Source of the DNA: BRH-c54 sp032251145 | GTDB lineage: Bacteria; Bacteroidota; Bacteroidia; Flavobacteriales_E; Vicingaceae | DNA: 19,740 nucleotides | Assembly: GCA_032251145.1 (NCBI GenBank) | Contig: JAVVER010000061.1 | Span: 1 to 19,740 of the forward strand | Direction: 5' to 3' | In this document: positions 14,220 through 19,740 of the stretch, one piece after another | Position numbering within the stretch: position 1 is the first letter of the stretch | Layout of the letters: each line of letters opens with the position of its first letter | Notes under the pieces: generated by a model | Seen by the model: the letters and a program-made list of their open reading frames with translations, nothing else | Told to the model about the DNA's origin: nothing | The model's database searches: none | Position numbers and translations under genes: made by a program

Positions 14220-15152
14220 ATGCAATACCAACAACTTCCTAAAATTCCACTTCAGCAAGTTAAACTTGATTTTTTGGAAAAAAAAAATATACAATTATAT
14301 GTGTTGCGTGAAGATTTAATTCATCCTACCATATCTGGTAACAAATGGCGGAAATTATATTATAACTTGCAAGAAGCCAACAATCAAGAGAAAAAACAAT
14401 TATTAACTTTTGGAGGAGCTTTTTCCAACCATATTGCGGCAACTGCTGCTGCAGGTAAGCAATTTGGATTCAATACAATAGGAGTAATTAGAGGAGAAGA
14501 GCATTTGCCTTTAAATCCAACCTTACAACTTGCTGTAGATAACGGTATGCAGTTAAAATATATGTCGAGGGAGTTGTATAGAGATGAGAAATATAATCCT
14601 GTTTTTATTGAAAAACTGAAAAACGAAGTGGGAGATTTTTATCTAATTCCAGAAGGTGGTTCTAATACTTTTGCAGTAAAAGGTTGTACCGAAATTATAA
14701 AAAATATCAATATAGATTACGATACTATTTGTTGTGCTTGTGGAACAGGAGGAACCATTGCAGGAATTATTGCTGCTGCTGATGTAACAAAAGAAATAAT
14801 CGGTTTTCCGGCTTTAAAAGGAGGCAAATTCCTAAAAAATGATATTCAACAATTATTGGTAGACTATCAACAACAATTTTTTGTGGAAATAAATCATCAA
14901 AATTGGAGTTTAAATACCAGTTATCATTTTGGTGGTTATGCAAAAATAACACACGAATTGATTGACTTTGTTAATGAGTTTTATCAAAACCATTCTATTC
15001 CATTAGATTTAATTTATACAGGAAAAATGCTTTTTGGGATTTTACATCTTGCCAAAACGACAGCTTTTTTTAATGGCAAAAAAATTGTTGCTGTACATAC
15101 AGGCGGACTGCAAGGAAATAAAGGGTTTGATAAAATTAAATTAATATTTTAA
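14220..15152 (+). CDS. 1-aminocyclopropane-1-carboxylate deaminase/D-cysteine desulfhydrase family PLP enzyme
   Basis: 310 aa, cytosolic, fold-type II PLP enzyme. The motif LREDLIHPTISGNKWRKL (29-46) supplies the PLP lysine K42. TFGGAFSNHIAATAAAG (63-79) is the N/S-rich cofactor loop, EGGSNTFAVKG (144-154) the family signature, and CGTGGTIAG (173-181) the phosphate-binding loop. The family opens ACC to 2-oxobutanoate and ammonia, or D-cysteine to pyruvate, H2S and ammonia. Which substrate this enzyme uses cannot be told from sequence here; in bacteria without plant partners the D-cysteine role is the usual assumption. It is a little shorter than the ~330-aa average. It starts the chromosomal backbone right of the RHS remnant. 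Confidence 0.85.
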   Translation: MQYQQLPKIPLQQVKLDFLEKKNIQLYVLREDLIHPTISGNKWRKLYYNLQEANNQEKKQLLTFGGAFSNHIAATAAAGKQFGFNTIGVIRGEEHLPLNPTLQLAVDNGMQLKYMSRELYRDEKYNPVFIEKLKNEVGDFYLIPEGGSNTFAVKGCTEIIKNINIDYDTICCACGTGGTIAGIIAAADVTKEIIGFPALKGGKFLKNDIQQLLVDYQQQFFVEINHQNWSLNTSYHFGGYAKITHELIDFVNEFYQNHSIPLDLIYTGKMLFGILHLAKTTAFFNGKKIVAVHTGGLQGNKGFDKIKLIF

Positions 15153-15236
15153 AATTTGGGTTTAATAGTTTCAGTAATCAATAATCAACTGTTAATATTT
15201 TTAGAAGAATAGCATTAGAGTGGTTGATATTGCTGT

Positions 15237-15244
15237 TAACTTTG
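15237..15244 (+). promoter_or_regulatory. Putative -7 box for the glucosaminidase gene
   Basis: TAACTTTG matches TAnnTTTG and ends 6 nt before the ATG at 15251. This supports that ATG over an ATA/TTG-type start further upstream, because the box would otherwise lie inside the coding sequence. Confidence 0.5.
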
Positions 15245-15250
15245 CAATTA

Positions 15251-16183
15251 ATGAATTATCGTATTTTTATATTATTAATAGTAATGCTGCTGACAATAAG
15301 TTCGGTTGCACAACCTGCCGAACGCAGAATTACACGCTCGGAATATATTGAGACTTATAAAGATGATGCCATCAGAGAAATGCATCGTTCGGGAGTTCCT
15401 GCCAGTATTACATTGGCTCAGGGAATTCTAGAGTCGGGAGATGGAAACAGTCCCTTAGCCATGTATGCCAATAATCATTTTGGGATAAAATGCCATTCGG
15501 GATGGAAGGGAAAAACCATGCATATTGATGATGATGAAAAAAATGAGTGTTTTAGAAAATACAAATCGGTTTATGAATCTTTTGAGGATCATTCTGATTT
15601 CTTAACATCACGTTCTCGTTATGCCTTTCTGTTTGAATTAAAAGTTACCGATTATAAAGGATGGGCTAAAGGGTTAAAAAAAGCAGGTTATGCTACCAAC
15701 CCAAAATATGCTGATTTACTGATAGATTTAATTGAAAAACACCAACTTTATGAGTACGATAGGTATGCAAAGGTTCCTTCTAAAACACCAAAAAAAAGCA
15801 AAACTTCAGCCACTTTAGCAAATTCTGCTTCAAAGAATTATACTGTTAAAATGCATAACAATATCAAACACATTATTGTAAAAAAAGGAGATACTTTTTA
15901 CAGTATTGCTAAAGCGTTTGAAATGAACGAATGGCAATTGTATCGTTACAACGATTTAAACAAAAGTGATGTACTGGAAGAAGGTCAGATTTTATATCTT
16001 CAGCCAAAAAGAAACAAAGCTCAAGAAGATTTCCATATAGTGAGAAAAGGTGATAGCATGAGAAGTATTTCTCAGCAATATGGTGTAAAGCTTAATAAAC
16101 TGTACAAAAAAAATAATATGATTATGGGTACTCAACCCAATGCAGGTCAGAAAATTTCGTTGAGAAAGAAATTAAAAAATTAA
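15251..16183 (+). CDS. Exported glucosaminidase (FlgJ-like) with two LysM domains
   Basis: 310 aa from the ATG at 15251. A signal peptide MNYRIFILLIVMLLTISSVA (1-20) is followed by a glucosaminidase domain (~30-170) with PASITLAQGILESGDGNSPL (50-69; E61 is the likely general acid), NNHFGIKCHSGWKG (74-87) and RYAFLFEL (123-130). This domain cleaves the N-acetylglucosaminyl linkage of peptidoglycan glycan strands. Two LysM domains follow: HIIVKKGDTFYSIAKAF (~207-223) to ~252, and FHIVRKGDSMRSISQQYGV (~261-279) to ~305, for peptidoglycan binding. It acts in the periplasm, probably in cell-wall turnover or division. A longer reading starting 27 nt upstream is less likely because it adds residues before an otherwise good signal peptide and overlaps the promoter box. 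Confidence 0.9.
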   Translation: MNYRIFILLIVMLLTISSVAQPAERRITRSEYIETYKDDAIREMHRSGVPASITLAQGILESGDGNSPLAMYANNHFGIKCHSGWKGKTMHIDDDEKNECFRKYKSVYESFEDHSDFLTSRSRYAFLFELKVTDYKGWAKGLKKAGYATNPKYADLLIDLIEKHQLYEYDRYAKVPSKTPKKSKTSATLANSASKNYTVKMHNNIKHIIVKKGDTFYSIAKAFEMNEWQLYRYNDLNKSDVLEEGQILYLQPKRNKAQEDFHIVRKGDSMRSISQQYGVKLNKLYKKNNMIMGTQPNAGQKISLRKKLKN

Positions 16184-16233
16184 TCCAATTACATCAAAAG
16201 ACTTTTTCTGTTAGGCAAGTGGTATTTCTTACT

Positions 16234-16241
16234 TAAATTTG
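16234..16241 (+). promoter_or_regulatory. Putative -7 box for the acyltransferase gene
   Basis: TAAATTTG matches TAnnTTTG, 20 nt before the TTG start at 16262. No -33 element is evident. Confidence 0.45.
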
Positions 16242-16261
16242 TCCCTAAAAATTAATTCGAT

Positions 16262-17005
16262 TTGATAAAGAAAAATATTTTTGGCCAGTATCTTTTTCTT
16301 AAAAAATTAGTGATAAGAACCTTTGCTTTTATTACTTATATAAGGTTTAAGAGAGTGAATTATCCTAAAATAGAAGGTGCTGAATTGTTTAGAGATTTGC
16401 CCAAACAGAATGTGCTTTTTGTTTCCAATCACCAAACGTATTTTGCAGATGTGGCTTTTATGGTTCACGCCATGGAAACAGCTATTTATGGCTATCCAAA
16501 TGAAATTAAATTAAGAGGGATTTTGGCTTGTCCTTTTGTAGATTTTTATTTTGTTGCTGCCGAAGAAACCATGAAATCAGGATTATTGCCCAAAATTTTA
16601 GCGTATGCTGGAGCTATCACCATTAAAAGAACTTGGCGAGAAGCAGGAAAATCTATTAAAAGACCCGTTGACCAAGCAGACACGGAAAAAATAAAAATTG
16701 CGTTGGCAAATGGTTGGGTAGTAAATTTTCCACAAGGAACTACTAAAGCTTTTGCCGAAGGTAGAAAAGGTACAGCTCACATCATTAAAAATTACAAACC
16801 TATAGTTGTACCTATTACCATAGATGGTTTTAGAAGAGCTTTTGATAAAAAAGGACTTTTTATCAAGAAAAAAAATACGGCTTTACAAATGCAAGTGCAT
16901 CAACCATTAAAAATAGACTATGAAGATAGTGTTGAAAATATCTTAAAACAAGTAATGGTTGCTATCAATCAACAAGATGGATACGAAAAATATAAAAGTC
17001 CATAA
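16262..17005 (+). CDS. PlsC-like 1-acyl-glycerol-3-phosphate acyltransferase
   Basis: 247 aa, probably membrane-associated through the hydrophobic N-terminal stretch (~11-28). Block I is VSNHQTYFADV (54-64), block III is VVNFPQGTTKAF (153-164), and VVPITIDGFRRAF (182-194) is block IV-like. The family transfers an acyl chain to lysophosphatidate or related lipids in phospholipid synthesis. Two oddities: the catalytic box has five residues between H57 and D63 rather than the usual four, and FPEGT is FPQGT. Both may be features of a Bacteroidota subfamily. The start is TTG (in-frame stop 7 nt upstream, no ATG until residue 67). Confidence 0.82.
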   Translation: MIKKNIFGQYLFLKKLVIRTFAFITYIRFKRVNYPKIEGAELFRDLPKQNVLFVSNHQTYFADVAFMVHAMETAIYGYPNEIKLRGILACPFVDFYFVAAEETMKSGLLPKILAYAGAITIKRTWREAGKSIKRPVDQADTEKIKIALANGWVVNFPQGTTKAFAEGRKGTAHIIKNYKPIVVPITIDGFRRAFDKKGLFIKKKNTALQMQVHQPLKIDYEDSVENILKQVMVAINQQDGYEKYKSP

Positions 17006-17021
17006 ATCATTTTCAAATAGT

Positions 17022-17029
17022 TAATTTTG
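17022..17029 (+). promoter_or_regulatory. Putative -7 box for the dCMP deaminase-protease operon
   Basis: TAATTTTG matches TAnnTTTG, 14 nt before the ATG at 17044. It would drive the three-gene run ending at 19514. Confidence 0.5.
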
Positions 17030-17043
17030 CTGCTTTAAAAGAA

Positions 17044-17490
17044 ATGGAAGAAACTTACAATAAAAACAAACAATTACGCTACGATTTGGCTTATTTAAAA
17101 ATGGCTAAAGAGTGGTCTAAATTATCACACTGCAAAAGAAAACAAGTTGGAGCATTGGTGGTTAAAGACAGAATGATAATTTCTGATGGCTATAATGGCT
17201 CGCCAACAGGTTACGATAATTGTTGTGAAGATGAAGATGGAAAAACATTGTGGTATGTGCTTCATGCCGAAGCAAATGCATTAATGAAAATAGCAAAATC
17301 TACCAATAATGCTAATGGAGCAACACTTTATATAACGCTTTCACCATGCAAAGAATGCAGCAAGTTAATTTTACAAGCAGGTATAAAAAGAGTAGTTTAT
17401 TGCAATGATTATAAAGACAAAGATGGTCTTAATTTCTTAGAAGAATCTGGTATAGATGTTACTTTTATTAGATTAGAAGATTATCCCTAA
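17044..17490 (+). CDS. Deoxycytidylate (dCMP) deaminase
   Basis: 148 aa, cytosolic, zinc-dependent, EC 3.5.4.12: dCMP to dUMP, feeding thymidylate synthesis. Zinc and catalytic motifs are LHAEANALM (73-81, with H74 and proton shuttle E76) and SPCKECSKLI (100-109, with C102 and C105). The nucleotide-recognition stretch DGYNGSPTGYDNCCED (48-63) separates dCMP deaminases from cytidine and tRNA-adenosine deaminases. The length is typical. It is 9 nt upstream of the protease gene and probably co-transcribed with it. Confidence 0.92.
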   Translation: MEETYNKNKQLRYDLAYLKMAKEWSKLSHCKRKQVGALVVKDRMIISDGYNGSPTGYDNCCEDEDGKTLWYVLHAEANALMKIAKSTNNANGATLYITLSPCKECSKLILQAGIKRVVYCNDYKDKDGLNFLEESGIDVTFIRLEDYP

Positions 17491-17499
17491 ACATAGAAT

Positions 17500-19119
17500 A
17501 TGAATAAATATAACATTAAAATATTTCTACCTCTGTTACTTACATTAAGTGTTGTTGTTGGGATTTACTTAGGTTCTTACTTATCGTCAACTACAGGTAA
17601 TAAATCTATTATTTTTTCAAAATCAAAATCAAAATCATCAACAGGCAAGCTTAATGAGATACTTAATTTTATTGAAGAAGCTTATGTAGATTCGGTAGAT
17701 AGCAAAGAGTTGTTAGAGAACTCTATCAATTCTATGTTATCCAACTTAGATCCACATTCTTATTATATATCTCCAAAAGATTTTAATGACATGAATGATC
17801 CGATTGAAGGTTCTTTTGAAGGAATTGGCGTTGAATTTAGAATTAAGGATGATACTGTGATGGTAGTAGCGGCAATAGCTAATGGTCCTTCGGAAAAACT
17901 TGGCATTCAGGCAGGAGATAGAATTATTAAAGTAGATACATTAAATATTGCTGGTAAAAACATCACGAATAATGATGTAATTAAGCTTTTAAAAGGGCCA
18001 AGAGGAACAAAAGTGAATGTTTTTATTAAAAGAAGAGGAACAAAAAAACTGCTAAAGTTTGCTATTGTTAGAGATGAAATCCCAATTTATAGTGTTGATG
18101 CTCCTTATATGATAGATGATAATATTGGATATGTTAAAATATCGAGATTTGCTAAAACAACATATGCTGAGTTTTTACAAGCTGTAGCCGAACTCAAAGA
18201 AAATGACATGGAAAATTTGATTATAGATTTGAGAAATAATGGAGGTGGAGTATTGTCTTCGGCAATTAGTATTGTTGATGAAATGTTAGATAAAAATCAA
18301 ATGATTGTTTATACAAAAGGAAGAGCAAGAAAAAAAACAGAATATTATTCCACTTCAAAAGGAATACTTAAAGGAGTTAAAATAGCTATTTTAATTAATG
18401 AAAATTCAGCTTCGGCAAGCGAAATACTAGCAGGAGCAATTCAGGACAATGACAGAGGAATTATTTTAGGAAGACGTTCGTTTGGAAAGGGGTTGGTTCA
18501 AGAACAAATACCTTGGCCAGACGGTTCGGCAATAAGGTTAACTGTAGCTAGGTATTATACACCCTCAGGTAGGTCTATTCAAAAACCTTATGAAAATGGG
18601 TTAGATGATTATAATTTGGAGGCATATAAAAGATATGAAAAAGGTGAATTATTGGAAGCTGATAGTATTCATTTCCCTGATTCATTAAAATATTTTACTA
18701 AGAAAGGAAAGGTTGTTTATGGTGGAGGAGGTATTATGCCTGATATTTTTATTCCGTTAGATACAATAGGAGGAACAGATTACTTATATCAGTTGAGATA
18801 TAATGGAATTATTCAGGAATTTTCGTTGAACTACATTGATAATAGAAGAAAACAAATGTTGGAAACATATCACGATGCTGTTCAATTTAAAAGACAATTT
18901 AAAGTAAGTAATCAATTGTTTAATGATTTGATAAAGTTTGCTACTGATTCAGGAATAGAAAGAAATTTAGAACAAATTAAAAAATCTAAAACTTTAATAG
19001 AACAAGGCTTAAAAGCAGATATGAGCAGACATCTTTATGGTAACTTTGGTTTTTATGTTATTGTTAATGAAAATGACAAAACCATAAGTAGGGCTATTGA
19101 AGAAATTAAAGAGCAGTAA
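17500..19119 (+). CDS. S41 family C-terminal processing peptidase
   Basis: 539 aa. One N-terminal transmembrane anchor (~8-27) places the rest in the periplasm. A helical segment with NLDPHSYYISP (82-92) precedes a PDZ domain (~107-190: GIGVEF, GPSEKLGIQAGDRI, GPRGT). The catalytic core includes LIIDLRNNGGG (240-250), ENSASASEILAGAIQDND (301-318) and GRRSFGKGLVQ (324-334). The Ser-Lys-Gln set is S305, K330 and Q334, with the 25- and 4-residue spacings of CtpB/Prc. The family trims or degrades envelope proteins, guided by their C-termini. The ~150-residue extension after the core is common in Bacteroidota members. The neighbour at 19122 starts 2 nt after the stop. Confidence 0.92.
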   Translation: MNKYNIKIFLPLLLTLSVVVGIYLGSYLSSTTGNKSIIFSKSKSKSSTGKLNEILNFIEEAYVDSVDSKELLENSINSMLSNLDPHSYYISPKDFNDMNDPIEGSFEGIGVEFRIKDDTVMVVAAIANGPSEKLGIQAGDRIIKVDTLNIAGKNITNNDVIKLLKGPRGTKVNVFIKRRGTKKLLKFAIVRDEIPIYSVDAPYMIDDNIGYVKISRFAKTTYAEFLQAVAELKENDMENLIIDLRNNGGGVLSSAISIVDEMLDKNQMIVYTKGRARKKTEYYSTSKGILKGVKIAILINENSASASEILAGAIQDNDRGIILGRRSFGKGLVQEQIPWPDGSAIRLTVARYYTPSGRSIQKPYENGLDDYNLEAYKRYEKGELLEADSIHFPDSLKYFTKKGKVVYGGGGIMPDIFIPLDTIGGTDYLYQLRYNGIIQEFSLNYIDNRRKQMLETYHDAVQFKRQFKVSNQLFNDLIKFATDSGIERNLEQIKKSKTLIEQGLKADMSRHLYGNFGFYVIVNENDKTISRAIEEIKEQ

Positions 19120-19121
19120 AA

Positions 19122-19514
19122 ATGATAAAAGACATCCCACAGGAAAAAGTCACCAACGTTGCCATTGCTGTTGTTCAAGAAGGTGAAGATTGGAATGTTT
19201 ACTTGGTTAATTTAAAAGATACTCCATTAGAAAACGTATTAGTATCTTCCAAAGGATACATTACTCATGAGAATGGTTCTCAAACCAAAACTTCTGAATT
19301 AAGACATGCATTAGGTAATGTTCCTCCCAAAAGTTACGCTAAAATAGAACCCATTATCGAAAATGTTTTTGGGTTACATAATCAGTATTGGGTAACTTAT
19401 TTTTCAGAAAATCAGTTATTGGATAAAAAATACATTTTTTTAGCCGAAACAATTAAAGAAGAAAATTTTGTAAAAATTCCTATCATTAATAAGAAAGGAG
19501 TGATGATATTATAA
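19122..19514 (+). CDS. Conserved hypothetical protein (130 aa)
   Basis: Not recognised beyond its look as a Bacteroidota conserved protein. It has no signal peptide or membrane segment, so it is cytosolic. It seems a single alpha/beta domain: VTNVAIAVVQEGEDWNVYLV (11-30) is an amphipathic strand pair, followed by LENVLVSSKGYITHENG (36-52), SELRHALGNVPPKSYAKIEP (58-77) and a C-terminal NQYWVTYFSENQLLDKKYIF (87-106). The tight 2-nt spacing to the protease gene indicates one operon. Its TAA stop is part of the following terminator palindrome. Confidence 0.75.
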   Translation: MIKDIPQEKVTNVAIAVVQEGEDWNVYLVNLKDTPLENVLVSSKGYITHENGSQTKTSELRHALGNVPPKSYAKIEPIIENVFGLHNQYWVTYFSENQLLDKKYIFLAETIKEENFVKIPIINKKGVMIL

Positions 19515-19551
19515 ACAAAGAAGCCTCGCAATTGCGAGGCTTCTTTGTTTA
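19512..19551. terminator. Bidirectional terminator, 40-nt perfect palindrome
   Basis: A perfectly self-complementary 40-nt sequence centred on GCAATTGC (AAGCCTCGCA / TGCGAGGCTT, with AAACAAAG / CTTTGTTT outer arms). It lies between two convergent genes and can end transcription from both sides. It overlaps the stop codon of the plus-strand gene. Confidence 0.9.
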
Positions 19552-19570
19552 ATGAAATGAAGAATCTAAC

Positions 19571-19740
19571 TTATCTAATAAGAGACAGTGTACCTTTTTC
19601 AAAGAACTGTTGTCCATCAATACCTTCGGCTTTAATGATGTAGAAGTAAGTACCAGCAGGAGCATCAGCACCGGCAAGTGTTTTACCATCCCAATAACCA
19701 TTAACATTGCCCCAAGCAAACATTTTTTGTCCCCAACGGT
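19571..19740 (-). CDS. T9SS type B sorting domain (gliding-motility C-terminal), 5' part outside window
   Basis: The last 56 codons of a gene that enters from the right edge. The protein reads RWGQKMFAWGNVNGYWDGKT, then AGADAPAGTYFYIIKAEG, and ends FFEKGTLSLIR. 'RWG-x-x-x-F', 'WDGK', 'PAGTYFYII' and the final 'GTLSLIR' are the signature of the CHU_C / type B C-terminal signal that sends cargo through the type IX secretion system. The cargo domain itself lies outside the window, so its role is unknown. Convergent with the plus-strand operon and separated from it by the palindromic terminator. Confidence 0.88.
   Translation of the reverse strand, partial: RWGQKMFAWGNVNGYWDGKTLAGADAPAGTYFYIIKAEGIDGQQFFEKGTLSLIR

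Noticed and set aside
14000..14242. 80-aa plus-strand open frame before the PLP enzyme
   Set aside because: Antisense to the RHS fragment, which has continuous protein sense on the minus strand; it overlaps the start of the real gene.

Overview
The window reads as a chromosomal stretch of a Bacteroidota bacterium, most likely Flavobacteriales. It is AT-rich. It carries type IX secretion (T9SS) sorting domains of both type A (4684-7452) and type B (right edge), several SPII lipoproteins, Bacteroidota-type RHS sequence, and repeated TAnnTTTG promoter boxes just upstream of genes. No rRNA, tRNA or CRISPR array was recognised.

Layout. Left edge (1-1523, minus strand): the start of an antitoxin-like gene that runs off the window, then two overlapping genes for unknown lipoproteins. 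1600-4546 (minus): a tight three-gene run of a DUF502 membrane protein, a Cys-rich DUF5522-like mini-protein and urocanate hydratase (hutU). It is interrupted by small GC-rich palindromic elements that are translated in frame. 4684-7452 (plus): a large secreted T9SS cargo protein with six tandem ~71-residue Ig/PKD-like repeats. It is divergent from the hutU operon, and a promoter box can be seen on each side.

7510-14218 is the accessory part. It holds a two-gene STAS-like (DUF4325) plus HATPase regulatory module and a 1.4 kb gene-free stretch. That stretch contains three imperfect copies of a ~175-360 bp unit, hairpins and a G-tract cluster. Next comes a lipoprotein gene directly downstream of an RHS-core gene whose C-terminus looks like an L,D-transpeptidase-type toxin. 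The RHS 5' part is decayed into a fragment with a premature stop and a frameshift. A 16-bp sequence occurs three times, in TIR-like orientation, at 7550, 12943 and 13105.

14220-19514 (plus) returns to ordinary housekeeping genes: an ACC deaminase/D-cysteine desulfhydrase-family PLP enzyme, a glucosaminidase with two LysM domains, a PlsC-like acyltransferase, dCMP deaminase, a C-terminal processing protease and a conserved small protein. A 40-nt perfect palindrome then acts as a bidirectional terminator between these genes and a convergent T9SS type B cargo gene cut by the right edge.

The strongest leads for novelty are: (i) the RHS tip with an L,D-transpeptidase-like motif and its lipoprotein neighbour as a candidate peptidoglycan-targeting toxin/immunity pair; (ii) translated palindromic insertions in hutU and the adjacent small gene; (iii) the three-copy structured repeat downstream of the RHS module.
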